DNA of 64,000 nucleotides from Pontibacter amylolyticus. GTDB lineage: Bacteria; Bacteroidota; Bacteroidia; Cytophagales; Hymenobacteraceae. Location of the stretch: NCBI RefSeq assembly GCF_014638845.1, contig NZ_BMFP01000007.1, positions 23,785 to 87,784 of the forward strand, given 5' to 3'. A model generated the notes under the pieces. It ran no database searches. It had not been told where the DNA came from and saw only the letters and a list, made by a program, of their open reading frames with translations. The position numbers and the translations under genes are program-made. This document shows, piece by piece, positions 7,834 through 19,151 of this stretch (position 1 is the stretch's first letter; every line of letters begins with the position of its first letter).

Positions 7834-10269
7834 ATGACATTGACTTGTAAAAAACTGCTCCTCCTCCTGCTCCTCCCATTCTTAGCACTTGGTAGCGTTG
7901 CAGCGCAATCCCTGCCCAACATCGCCTCCAAAACGGCGGGTATGAAGAAATTCGATGGCTTTTTCCCCTTTTACTGGGACGAGCAAAGCGGTAAAATATG
8001 GCTTGAGATCGACAAGCTGGACCATGAATTTCTGTACGTAAACTCACTGCCGGGCGGCCTCGGCTCCAACGACATCGGGCTCGATCGTGGTCAGTTGGGC
8101 GGCCAGCGCATTGTATCCTTCAAAAAAGTGGGACCCAAAATACTGCTCGTGCAGCCGAACCTCCGCTACAGAGCTATCACGGACAACCAGAACGAAGTCC
8201 GCGCCGTGGAGGAGTCCTTTGCACAGTCGGTGCTTTGGGGTTTTAAGGCGGAAGCATCGGACGGAAAACGGGTGCTGGTAGACGCGACGGAGTTTCTGCT
8301 GCAGGATGCCCACGACGCTATTGGAAGCATCAAGCGGGCGAATCAGGGCACCTACCGCCTCGATGCCACCCGCTCGGCGCTATACCTGCCGCGCACCAAA
8401 AACTTCCCCAAAAACACCGAGTTCGAATCCACCCTCACCTTTACCAGCGACAATGGCGGCTCTATCGTACGCAGCGTGGCCCCCAACCCGCAGGCGGTCA
8501 CCCTGCGCCAGCACCACTCTTTCATCGAGCTGCCAGACAACAACTATACCCCACGCGAGGCCGATCCGCGAGCCGGCTTCTTTGGCATCTCCTACTTCGA
8601 CTACGCCACGCCGGTGAATGAGAACATTGAGAAGCGCTACATTGCCCGCCACCGGCTGCAGAAGAAGAACCCTTCGGCCAAGGTATCAGAAGCCGTGAAG
8701 CCGATCGTGTATTACGTCGACAACGGAGCGCCGGAGCCGATCCGCTCTGCCCTGCTCGACGGCGCGCGCTGGTGGAACCAGGCTTTTGAAGCGGCTGGCT
8801 ACAAGGATGCCTTCCGGGTGGAGGTGTTGCCTGACACCGCCGACCCGATGGACGTGCGCTACAACATGATCCAGTGGGTGCACCGCAGCACGCGCGGCTG
8901 GTCGTACGGCGCCTCTGTCATAGACCCGCGCACCGGCGAGATCATCAAAGGGCACGTCTCGCTGGGATCTTTGCGCGTGCGCCAGGACTACCTGATCGCG
9001 GAGGGACTGCTGGCGCCTTATGAAAACGGCAAGCCCGAAAACAAGGCGATGATGGACATGGCGCTGGCCCGCATCAGGCAACTGTCGGCGCACGAACTGG
9101 GCCATACCTTGGGCATTATGCACAACTACGACGCCAACAACAACGCCTCGGTGATGGACTACCCGCACCCGCAGGTGCAGCTGGACAGGGCCGGCAACAT
9201 CGACATCAGCAAAGCCTATGGCACCAGCATTGGCGACTGGGACAAACTGGCCGTAGCTTATGGTTATCAGCACTTCCCCAAAGGCACCGACGAAAAGAAA
9301 GCGCTGGACGATTTGCTGGCAAAGGGCCGTAAGCAGGGACTGACTTTTATCTCTGACACAGACGCCCGAGCTCCCGGCGGCGCCCACCCCACCGCCCACC
9401 TCTGGGACAACGGCACGAATGCCACCGATGAGTTGTTGCGCGTCCTCGATGTGCGCCGCAAGGCCCTGCAGAATTTTTCTGAAAAGAACATCAAGCCCAA
9501 CGCGCCGATGAGCACGCTGGAGGATGTGCTGGTGCCGATCTATAACTTCCACCGTTACCAGACCGAAGCGGCTGCCAAGCTGATCGGGGGCATGCGCTAT
9601 ACCTACGCCCTGCGCGGCGACAAGCAGCTGGTGACTGAAGTGCTGGATAAAAGAGAGCAGCAGAAAGCCCTCGAAGCCATGCTCCGCACCATTTCCCCGG
9701 ATGTGCTCACGCTACCGGAGCACATCATTCCCCTGATACCGCCCCGTGCCCCGGGTCTGGGCAACAACCGGGAGCTTTTCGCGAAAAGAACCGGACTCAC
9801 CTTCGATCCGCTGGCGGCAGCACAGGCTTCTGCGGAATTCTCGCTATCCTTCCTGCTGCATCCGGAGCGCGCATCACGCCTGGTGGAGTTCGGTGCCCGC
9901 CACAACACGCTCAGTCTGCAGGATGTCACGAGCCAACTGATCGAGCAGACCTGGAAGAGCAGACGCCAGGACGGCCTGGCCGGTCAGGTACAGTTGCAAA
10001 CCGAGCAAGTGGTACTGACGCACCTGATGGCCCTGGCCCAGGACGAAAGCGCCTCCTACCAGGCCCGCGCCATTGCGTCCAGCGCCCTGGCTGACATCAA
10101 GCAGCACGCCACCAGCCAGGCCAAACGCGCCCGCGATGCCGGCTATAAAGCGCACCTGGATTTCGCGTTGGCTCGTATGGAGAAACCTGAAGAGATCAAG
10201 CCAACCAAAGTACTTAGTCTGCCTCCAGGCGCCCCGATCGGGAGCGGGGAGTATATTGGTTGTGAGTAA
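7834..10269 (+). CDS. Zinc-dependent metalloprotease (DUF5117/DUF4953 type), first paralogue
   Basis: An 811-residue secreted protein. The start at 7834 gives a signal peptide (KLLLLLLLPFLALGSVAAQS); the frame is open further upstream but lacks a sensible leader. A DUF5118/5117-like N-terminal part leads to a metzincin-type zinc site HELGHTLGIMHN (H420, E421, H424, H430) with a Met-turn in SVMDYP. Related to the protein at 24129-26636, which has the same layout. The biological substrate of this family is not established. Confidence 0.88.
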   Translation: MTLTCKKLLLLLLLPFLALGSVAAQSLPNIASKTAGMKKFDGFFPFYWDEQSGKIWLEIDKLDHEFLYVNSLPGGLGSNDIGLDRGQLGGQRIVSFKKVGPKILLVQPNLRYRAITDNQNEVRAVEESFAQSVLWGFKAEASDGKRVLVDATEFLLQDAHDAIGSIKRANQGTYRLDATRSALYLPRTKNFPKNTEFESTLTFTSDNGGSIVRSVAPNPQAVTLRQHHSFIELPDNNYTPREADPRAGFFGISYFDYATPVNENIEKRYIARHRLQKKNPSAKVSEAVKPIVYYVDNGAPEPIRSALLDGARWWNQAFEAAGYKDAFRVEVLPDTADPMDVRYNMIQWVHRSTRGWSYGASVIDPRTGEIIKGHVSLGSLRVRQDYLIAEGLLAPYENGKPENKAMMDMALARIRQLSAHELGHTLGIMHNYDANNNASVMDYPHPQVQLDRAGNIDISKAYGTSIGDWDKLAVAYGYQHFPKGTDEKKALDDLLAKGRKQGLTFISDTDARAPGGAHPTAHLWDNGTNATDELLRVLDVRRKALQNFSEKNIKPNAPMSTLEDVLVPIYNFHRYQTEAAAKLIGGMRYTYALRGDKQLVTEVLDKREQQKALEAMLRTISPDVLTLPEHIIPLIPPRAPGLGNNRELFAKRTGLTFDPLAAAQASAEFSLSFLLHPERASRLVEFGARHNTLSLQDVTSQLIEQTWKSRRQDGLAGQVQLQTEQVVLTHLMALAQDESASYQARAIASSALADIKQHATSQAKRARDAGYKAHLDFALARMEKPEEIKPTKVLSLPPGAPIGSGEYIGCE

Positions 10270-10288
10270 TACCAAACTATAGATATAG

Positions 10289-10329
10289 GCAAACCGCCCC
10301 TTCGCCAGGAAGGGGCGGTTTGCTTTTTT
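10289..10329 (+). terminator. Terminator after the metalloprotease gene
   Basis: Perfect 12-bp stem GCAAACCGCCCC / GGGGCGGTTTGC, 11-nt loop and a T6 tail, 20 nt after the stop. Confidence 0.9.
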
Positions 10330-12343
<2,014 letters not shown>

Positions 12344-12372
12344 CTGGAGGTATACCATATGCTAAAACAAAG

Positions 12373-12404
12373 AAGGGAAGGCCTGTAGCCTTCCCTTTCT
12401 ATTT
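12373..12404 (+). terminator. Terminator after the monooxygenase gene
   Basis: Perfect 10-bp stem AAGGGAAGGC / GCCTTCCCTT, 5-nt loop, then TCTATTTT. Confidence 0.85.
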
Positions 12405-12434
12405 TAATCAAGTGTAGTCATACACCTGTCGTAA

Positions 12435-12812
12435 TCAAATCTCGTTCTCCCCCCACCAGTCTACCGACTCCATTGCATCAACGTAAGGCTCTAACACAGC
12501 CATCGCGTTCGCGGTTTTCTTAAACGTCGTCACCACTTCGGCCTCCGTGCCTGTCCATACCTCCACAAAGGTGTGCCCCAAAATGTACAACAGGATCGTA
12601 TACCCGTTTACCTGGCGTCGTGCAATGAGGGTGCCTTCTTTTTTCAGGGCTTCGCGCTGGCTCCGATAAGGGAGCCTTTCGAACATGGAGTATTCCAGCA
12701 TAAAGAGTGGTTGCTTCGGGTAATGCATATATAAGCCTGAGCGGGCTAAAATGGTTTCAAACCTGGACGACGCAGGTATAGGAGTTGGTCTGCGGGGAAA
12801 ATTAAGCACCAC
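12435..12812 (-). CDS. Hypothetical protein
   Basis: A 125-residue protein without signal peptide or membrane segment. It has mixed charged and aromatic composition and ends in a Trp-rich acidic tail (VDWWGENEI). Family not recognised. The start could also lie at an internal Met (MHYPKQ). It stands alone between the monooxygenase and the interrupted type IX cargo gene. Confidence 0.6.
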   Translation of the reverse strand: MVLNFPRRPTPIPASSRFETILARSGLYMHYPKQPLFMLEYSMFERLPYRSQREALKKEGTLIARRQVNGYTILLYILGHTFVEVWTGTEAEVVTTFKKTANAMAVLEPYVDAMESVDWWGENEI

Positions 12813-12870
12813 ATTATCAACCAGTTCTTCCTCTAAATAAAATCTACTCAGAACGCAATCCCCGAGGCGC

Positions 12871-14484
12871 TTACCGGATGATCGTCACGGTGCCTTTCAG
12901 TGTCCCGGCGCAATCGTGCGTGGCAACCCAATGGTAGACGGCTTCCGGAAGACCCCTGCCGCTCCAGTCGTTCTGATACTGCTGGCTGTCGTATACCTTG
13001 CTTCCCCACCTGTTGTAAATTTGCAGTTTGGCTCCTGCCAAAGCCGGGTCCAGCACAAAGTATTCGTTTTTCCCGTCACCGTTTGGGGTGATCACGTTAT
13101 AGGTTTTGAAGGTGCTGCCTGAAACTGTGCTTTTAGCAGCGCAGGGATCGAACTTCAGCAGGAAACCAATGATTTCTCCCCGGGTATTCCAGTTGATGTG
13201 CTCCGCCCGGAGCGGCCCCCAGAATTGCCCCGAGAGGTAAAAGGCACCATTCCCCGCAAGCGTAATATTATCTGCAACCCCACCGGCATTCAGGTGAATG
13301 CGCTCTCCCGGGTTTCATGCCAGGTCAAAATACTGTACAAAGGGTTTGAAGTCCCAGGCCCCTGCCAGAACAAGACCGCCGGAAGGCAGCAGTTTTAAGT
13401 TCCTGCCCAGGTCATGCCCCTCTTCTCCAAAGCTCCTGGCCCAGAGCACAGCGCCATTTTCAGTCAGGCTGGCCAGAAAAATATCCGCCGGCACTCCCGA
13501 AAATTCGACCATGCCTGATTCTTCTAATACGATGCCATCAAAATCAACCCTGCCTTTGAATGAGCCCGCCAGGTATATATTTTTTGTTTTGGGATCTATT
13601 TCCAGACTATTACCGGCACTACTCAGCAGTCCGATGGAATTATTAAAGCCCTTAAGCCAGAGCGGGCGCTCCTGCTTGTCAAACTTTGCCACAAAAATGT
13701 CATCATGCGATTCGGGCCCTGTTGCGATACTGAGACTTGCTATTTTGTACCTACCGGTGTAAGCGCCCGTCATGTACACATTCCCAGCCGCATCCAACTT
13801 CACTTCGCGGGGGTAGACACTGCCTTCGTGGTAGGAACGGGAAACAAACATCACCTGACCTGCTGAGGATAATTTGATCAGAAGCAGATCATTCCCCCTC
13901 GGGTTCTGACTTGTGTAGTGTTGGTTATCGAGCTGAACTGCACCCCAGAACTGCACCGGTAACACCACCTCCCCTTCCGGGCTTGCAGTGATAACGCTCT
14001 TTAACTCAGCTGAGGCGTAGCGCTCCCTGGTGAGCACCCCTTTGGACCAAAGTATCTGTCCGTTCGTGTCAAACTTGCCGATGAAGGTGTTAAATATACC
14101 TTCGCCCTCCAGCACGACTTCGCCATCTATAACCAGTTCATGGATAAATTCGCCGCCTATGTACAGGTTTCCAAGCTTATCTGCCGCCACGCCACTCGCA
14201 CCATCTGATTGTGGGCCACTCAGTGCTTTGGCCCAAAGTATTTGTCCCGCTGGGTTTGCCTTGTACATAAACATGTCGGAACTCCCCAAACTGGTTAGCG
14301 TGTGGCTACCCATGGTGATGGTTCCCTCGAAATGCCCCACCGCAATGATGTTGCCGTCTTTGTCAATGACGTGGTGCGCGATACTATTCCTCCCCGTTGT
14401 TCCGACCTGGTGCCCCCATTGTATCTGCGCCTGCAGGTTTTGAGTAGCGAGCCAGCAAAAAAGCAGAAGTAAAAGTCTATTCAT
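12871..14484 (-). pseudogene. Type IX-secreted beta-propeller (SBBP-like) protein, interrupted by an in-frame TGA
   Basis: The protein starts with a signal peptide (MNRLLLLLFCWLATQNLQAQ) and continues with repeated beta-propeller/SBBP-like units such as DKDGNIIAVGHFEG and GNLYIGGEF. At 13315-13317 a TGA interrupts after QYFDLA. Translation in exactly the same frame continues with NPGERIHLNAGGVADNITLA and ends in a gliding-motility type C-terminal sorting domain (ITPNGDGKNEYFVL, YNRWGSKVY). The intact product would be about 537 residues, exported by the type IX system. As written, a 389-residue protein without sorting signal is made. A sequencing error or a true nonsense mutation would both explain it. 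Confidence 0.85.
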
Positions 14485-14526
14485 GTATGCGTATTAAGTT
14501 TGCTATCGTCTGAGTTTAAAGAACTG

Positions 14527-14958
14527 CTATTTATTCATCAAGTCTACTTTGTTTTCTGCCTTACTTCGTCGGTGATAAGAGTGGTAAATTTCGATCAGGA
14601 GAAAAAGCAATGTGCCTGCTGTTATGGCTAATGCCGGTTTCGTGAGGACTCCACCCTGATCAAGTGCTAACCCGATGAAGGCGAGCACGAGAAGGCTGAA
14701 CAGAAAAGCCACACTAACCGGATTGAATGGGAAACTGTACTGTTTTTTAGCGTGTGTAAGTAGCAAAAACAGCATGTGTAGGACAAAGTACACCCCATAT
14801 AAAACCGGCATAATGATAAGCATGTACATCACAGTGGCTTCAGCAGAAGTTCTGGACGCACCCTGACTTTCTTCCTCCATCAAAACAAAGAGAAAAACCT
14901 CGCTTAACAGAAAGTTAAGCAGGTGCCAAAGCAGACTTCTCAGGTATTTGTTGCTCAT
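14527..14958 (-). CDS. Small integral membrane protein, unknown function
   Basis: A 143-residue protein with about four hydrophobic helices (LLWHLLNFLLSEVFLFVLM, VMYMLIIMPVLYGVYFVLHML, VAFLFSLLVLAFIGLAL, LAITAGTLLFLLIEIY) and a charged C-terminus. No family recognised. It lies directly upstream of the cargo pseudogene on the same strand, 42 nt away, so the two may be co-transcribed. Confidence 0.65.
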   Translation of the reverse strand: MSNKYLRSLLWHLLNFLLSEVFLFVLMEEESQGASRTSAEATVMYMLIIMPVLYGVYFVLHMLFLLLTHAKKQYSFPFNPVSVAFLFSLLVLAFIGLALDQGGVLTKPALAITAGTLLFLLIEIYHSYHRRSKAENKVDLMNK

Positions 14959-15137
14959 ACTCGATTTATATCAGCGACGGGCAATATAAGGTAATTTCCA
15001 GATCTTTATATGCTGTTATTCCCAATTAGATAGGGCTTTCACTATTTACTAAACACAAGATAAATGTAGGATTTTGCCGAATTGGATATTTACTTGCAAT
15101 ACAGTTAAATATATCCTCCCACCGATCATAAAAAATA

Positions 15138-16478
15138 GTGAAAGTAGGAACAATATCTTTTAAAGAAACATTTTTTATTGGCTTGATGCTATTCGCCATT
15201 TTCTTTGGCGCTGGCAACCTTATTTTCCCGTTGTCACTGGGCCAGGCGGCTGGCACTGAGCTGATACCTGCCATTATCGGCTTTTTGATGACTGGTGTGG
15301 GGCTGCCCCTGCTGGGCGTCATCGCCATCGGTATGTCCAAAAACGAAGACGTTCAGTCTATTTCCTCGAAGGTACATCCGCTGTTTGGGCTTATTTTCCC
15401 GGTTGTGATTTACCTGACCATCGGGCCCTTGTTTGCCGTACCCCGCACCGGCACGGTGTCATACGAAATCGGCGTAGCCCCTTTCCTGTCCGAGGGTCTG
15501 AAAACATCTTCCTGGGGCATGGTGCTCTATTCTATTATCTTCTTTACGGTTACCTACCTCCTGGCATTGAACCCTGGCAAGGTGGTAGACACGATCGGTA
15601 AAATTCTGACGCCGGTACTGCTGATCATCCTGGCCGCAATGCTGGCAAAAAATCTCTTCTCCCCGCTTGGTGAAATTACGGCTCCACTGGCGGCTTACGA
15701 GGCGGCTCCTTTCTTCAAGGGGTTTCAGGAAGGCTATCTGACCATGGACACCATCGGTTCTTTTATTTTTGGCCTGATCGTGATCAACGCGATACGCTCT
15801 AAAGGAATCGACAGCCCGAAGCAAATTGCAAAAGTCTGCACCACGGCTGGCCTGATAGCGGCGGCTGGCCTGGGTCTGGTGTATGTCGGCCTGGCTTACT
15901 CAGGTGCCTCCAGTGTGCAGGCTCTTGGCCATCTGGAAAACGGAGGGCTCATCATCAGCCGGATCTCTAACCTGCAGTTCGGGGTATCGGGTAGCCTGAT
16001 CCTGAGTGTTGCCATTATCTTCGCCTGTCTTACTACCAGTATCGGACTAGTGGTGGCCTGCGCCAGCTTTTTCCACAAGTTGCGCCCTTCTATCTCCTAC
16101 AGAAACTACGTACTGGTGCTTACCCTGGTGAGTGCCCTGATCTCGAATGTGGGCCTGACGCAAATCATCTCCTTCTCTATACCTGTGCTGGTGGCCATTT
16201 ACCCGATCGTCATCGTCCTGATCATGCTGACATTATTAGGGTCTATGCTGCGCAACAGATACGCCGTCTATACCTGGTCGGTACTCCTGACGGGTATAGT
16301 GAGCATCGTAGAAGGGTTTAGTGCTGCGGGGTTTGGGTTGGGCATCAGCGATGTGTTCGCCCGGTACCTGCCCTTCTACAGCCTCGGCATGGGCTGGGTC
16401 ATCCCTGCGTTGGTGGGTGGTATGATCGGCTTCGTTGTTTCCTTGCGACAGGCCCCCTACGCCCTCGAAAACGAATAA
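15138..16478 (+). CDS. brnQ: Branched-chain amino acid transport system II carrier protein
   Basis: A 446-residue secondary transporter with about 12 membrane segments. The N-terminal family signature FFGAGNLIFPLSLGQAAG is intact. It takes up Leu, Ile and Val with sodium or protons. The start is a GTG at 15138; the protein aligns from there with the E. coli BrnQ N-terminus and no suitable ATG precedes it. A 179-bp gap separates it from the divergent membrane protein gene. Confidence 0.92.
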   Translation: MKVGTISFKETFFIGLMLFAIFFGAGNLIFPLSLGQAAGTELIPAIIGFLMTGVGLPLLGVIAIGMSKNEDVQSISSKVHPLFGLIFPVVIYLTIGPLFAVPRTGTVSYEIGVAPFLSEGLKTSSWGMVLYSIIFFTVTYLLALNPGKVVDTIGKILTPVLLIILAAMLAKNLFSPLGEITAPLAAYEAAPFFKGFQEGYLTMDTIGSFIFGLIVINAIRSKGIDSPKQIAKVCTTAGLIAAAGLGLVYVGLAYSGASSVQALGHLENGGLIISRISNLQFGVSGSLILSVAIIFACLTTSIGLVVACASFFHKLRPSISYRNYVLVLTLVSALISNVGLTQIISFSIPVLVAIYPIVIVLIMLTLLGSMLRNRYAVYTWSVLLTGIVSIVEGFSAAGFGLGISDVFARYLPFYSLGMGWVIPALVGGMIGFVVSLRQAPYALENE

Positions 16479-16547
16479 TCTGCCTGTACTGGGCGTCCGG
16501 AATTCTTTTGGTTGCTGCAAAGAAGTAGGTAAACCTATATTTTCCCG

Positions 16548-16555
16548 TAATTTTG
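16548..16555 (+). promoter_or_regulatory. Putative -7 box TAATTTTG
   Basis: Matches the Bacteroidota -7 consensus TAnnTTTG, about 65 nt before the pseudouridine synthase-like gene. No clear -33 element is seen. Confidence 0.4.
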
Positions 16556-16619
16556 CTTCTTCTTAAAGGATTGGCGTAAACAAGTGTGCTGACAAAAGTT
16601 CACGGACGCCTCGAACAAC

Positions 16620-17765
16620 ATGGAACCAAAAAGACTGAATAAATTCATCAGCGACTCGGGCTTTTGCTCCCGTCGCGATGCAGACGAGCTCATAGAACAG
16701 GGCCGTGTGACGGTGAACGGGAAAATCCCGACCGACTCCGGCATGAAAGTGACACCGAAGGATAAAGTGCGCATCGACGACGAGATGCTGCGCGTGAAAC
16801 AGGAGAAGCCCGTCTACCTGATCTTTAACAAACCGGCCAACATGTCGGCCACCTCCGATATGGCCGTGCGCGACAACGTGGTGCGGGCCATCAACTTCCC
16901 GGCTACGCTGGAGCCTACCGCCATGCTGGAGCGTGAGGCAGAGGGCATCATTTTCCTGAGCAACGACGGCGATTTTGTACGCGGCGTGAAACGTGCCGAC
17001 AATAAGTTTGAGAAAGAGTATATCGTGACCGTGGACAAAATGATCACGTCGGATTTCCTGCAGAAGATAAGCGGTGGCGGCGCCCCTATACCTGGCGAAG
17101 AGCGGGTAAACAACTCCGTCTCGAAAGAAACCCAGACGCGCTTCCGCATTACGTTGAAGCCGGGCACCGACCACTACCTAAAGCGCATGTGCGAGAGCCT
17201 GGGCTATAAAGTGGTGCACCTGCAGCGGGTTGGTTTCGGTGAGTTTTCATTGGCCAAGCTGCCTTCGGGCCACTGGCGCGTGCTGACACCTCAGGAAGTA
17301 AACAGTCTGACCAGCCTCGTGCCCAGTGCTAAGGGAACGAGCAGCCGAAAAACGTCGGAAAGCACCTATGACAGACCAGTACGGGGCGAGCGTCCCGGTA
17401 CGAGAAGCGGCATTGGCCCTTCAAAAGGCGGTGCGTCAGGGGCACCCTCCAGAAGTGGCGCGGACAAAGGTCCTGCCAGAGGCAGCAGACCCGGAGCATC
17501 GGCAAAAGGAAGTGAAGGAGCGAAAAAGCCTGGCTCTAGCAGAGGAATCGGCAGCGATACCAGAAGGACAAGTACTGCCAGAGAGGGCAATGATACCAGA
17601 AAAACGAGCACCTACAAAGACAGTTCCGGCAGTCCGGGGGGCAGGAGCACACGCGGTGGTAGCTTTAAAGCAGCCCCAAAATCAGCGCCCGGTAGAAGTT
17701 CGGCACCAAAAGGAGGCGGCAAGCGTAGCGATGCCTCCAAAGGTGGTCCGAAAAGGGGCCGATAG
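16620..17765 (+). CDS. RluF/RsuA-type pseudouridine synthase-like protein lacking the catalytic Asp
   Basis: A 381-residue protein. An S4 RNA-binding domain (about 4-50, NKFISDSGFCSRRDADELI) is followed by a pseudouridine synthase fold with recognisable blocks KPVYLIFNKP, EGIIFLSNDGDF and EKEYIVTVDK. The usual catalytic motif RLD is MLE here (M102, L103, E104), and the usual NRQIRRM block is TDHYLKRM (183-190). Both changes suggest lost or altered activity. The last 140 residues form a low-complexity basic Ser/Gly/Arg/Lys tail typical of RNA binding. Likely ribosome or rRNA association (inference). Confidence 0.8.
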   Translation: MEPKRLNKFISDSGFCSRRDADELIEQGRVTVNGKIPTDSGMKVTPKDKVRIDDEMLRVKQEKPVYLIFNKPANMSATSDMAVRDNVVRAINFPATLEPTAMLEREAEGIIFLSNDGDFVRGVKRADNKFEKEYIVTVDKMITSDFLQKISGGGAPIPGEERVNNSVSKETQTRFRITLKPGTDHYLKRMCESLGYKVVHLQRVGFGEFSLAKLPSGHWRVLTPQEVNSLTSLVPSAKGTSSRKTSESTYDRPVRGERPGTRSGIGPSKGGASGAPSRSGADKGPARGSRPGASAKGSEGAKKPGSSRGIGSDTRRTSTAREGNDTRKTSTYKDSSGSPGGRSTRGGSFKAAPKSAPGRSSAPKGGGKRSDASKGGPKRGR

Positions 17766-17795
17766 TTAAAAAATTAGCTGATGCTATAGCTGAAA

Positions 17796-17831
17796 AGCTC
17801 TCTTTCCTGTCCGGGAAGGGAGTTTTTTTTT
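17796..17831 (+). terminator. Terminator after the pseudouridine synthase-like gene
   Basis: Imperfect stem CTCTCTTTCC / GGGAAGGGAG with a T9 tail. Confidence 0.75.
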
Positions 17832-17922
17832 GCTTCAGGCATAGGCTGGATTTATGGACGCTGCCTGGTGGTTGAGGTAGCAGCGACCAGACGTTGCAAA
17901 TATTTTAATAACTCCAGACTCC

Positions 17923-18777
17923 TCACCCCTCCCAGGTCCCCATCTTACCCATTTGGTAATCGCGGAAGGCTTCTTGGATCTCCTGCTCTGTGTTCATCAC
18001 AAATGGTCCGTGCGACACGACGGGCTCGTTGAACGGATGGGCGTGGCCGAAGAGAATGTAGGCATCCTCGGTCGCCTCTACTTTCACTTCTTTTCCTTCA
18101 TTGGCAAATTCCACCAAAGTCAGTTTTTCAGCCGTCTCGCCGTTTACCTTGACCGCGCCGCGCACCACGTAGAAGAAGATGTTGCGCTCCGATGGGATGT
18201 TGTAAATGAATTCACCGCCTTTCTGCAGCTCCATGCTCACCATGTGGATGTCACTCAGGTTCTGAATGGGCGCCTGCACCTCACCCCAACTTCCGGAGAC
18301 CACATGGACACGCACTTTGCCATTGTCGAGTTGAACTGTCGGAATCTGGTCTTTCTGCAGACCAATGTATTTCGGGGCCGTCATTTTGTGCTCAGCGGGC
18401 AGGTTGAACCACAGCTGCAGAATCTCCAGCGGTCCTCCCTCCTGCTTGAACTTATCAGACGACACCTCGGCATGGATCAGGCCACTGCCTGCCGTCATCC
18501 ACTGCACGCCGCCCGCCTCGATTATATCCTTTCCACCGCCGGTATCCTGGTGCATGATGTCGCCCTCCAGGATAAAAGTCAGTGTTTCGAAGCCTCGGTG
18601 CGGGTGCGGACCGAAAGGCAGTCCCCTGTTGCCCGGCTTATATACCTGCGGACCGTGGTGGTTCAGGAAGAGAAAGGGATCGATGTACTCCACATCGCGT
18701 GTCGGTATGGCACGGTAGGTCACCAGATTGCCAACTGGTGCAGGCACTGCTTTATGTAATTTCTTTATCTTTCGCAT
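17923..18777 (-). CDS. Pirin family protein
   Basis: A 284-residue bicupin. The metal-binding signature of pirins is present in the N-terminal cupin: GPHPHRGFET plus an HQD and a GLIHAE segment, giving the His/His/His/Glu ligand set. Members such as YhhW act as quercetin dioxygenases or redox-sensitive regulators. A perfect 22-bp palindrome sits 25-46 nt upstream of the start. The gene is followed on the same strand by nothing related, so it appears monocistronic. Confidence 0.9.
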   Translation of the reverse strand: MRKIKKLHKAVPAPVGNLVTYRAIPTRDVEYIDPFLFLNHHGPQVYKPGNRGLPFGPHPHRGFETLTFILEGDIMHQDTGGGKDIIEAGGVQWMTAGSGLIHAEVSSDKFKQEGGPLEILQLWFNLPAEHKMTAPKYIGLQKDQIPTVQLDNGKVRVHVVSGSWGEVQAPIQNLSDIHMVSMELQKGGEFIYNIPSERNIFFYVVRGAVKVNGETAEKLTLVEFANEGKEVKVEATEDAYILFGHAHPFNEPVVSHGPFVMNTEQEIQEAFRDYQMGKMGTWEG

Positions 18778-18801
18778 AAGTCTTGATCTAGATCGTTCGC
18801 A

Positions 18802-18823
18802 AATTAATGTATATACATTAATT
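18802..18823 (-). promoter_or_regulatory. 22-bp perfect palindrome, probable operator of the pirin gene
   Basis: Two 11-bp halves, AATTAATGTAT and ATACATTAATT, are exact reverse complements centred between 18812 and 18813. The site overlaps a weak -7-like box (TTAATTTG on the minus strand). Such a palindrome fits a dimeric helix-turn-helix regulator of the MarR or HxlR kind (inference). No regulator gene is adjacent. Confidence 0.7.
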
Positions 18824-19071
18824 ACACTAATAGCAGTCTGATTGTTTCAGATTTAGTTTTGCTATACCCAAAGCCAGAGCCATATTCTTTGTCATCCTGA
18901 AAGGATCCCGGCAGTTTATGCTGTAGGCTTAAACTCCGGGGGAAAGAGTCCACTTTTTCAAACAAGTTTGTCAACAGAGTGAGCGTCATATTTTGTTCAT
19001 GAAAGAGACAACCTTTTAACTGATGCGTCTCTGCAGATGAATTTCATCATACACATTAACATACTTAACAT
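18824..19071. other. Intergenic region between pirin and DJ-1/PfpI genes
   Basis: No gene. A short GTCATCCTGAAAGGATCC segment near 18892 resembles one half of the REP-like palindromes at 41.4 and 45.6 kb. Otherwise nothing recognised. Confidence 0.4.
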
Positions 19072-19111
19072 AAAAATCCCACCGTTTCCTGACAGGATTG
19101 GGTGGGATTTT
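19072..19111 (-). terminator. Terminator of the DJ-1/PfpI gene
   Basis: Stem AAATCCCACC / GGTGGGATTT with a T-run on the minus strand, about 40 nt after the stop at 19152. Confidence 0.75.
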
Positions 19112-19151
19112 CACGCTACACTGATAGTCAGGTATACGTAAGTTGGACGGG

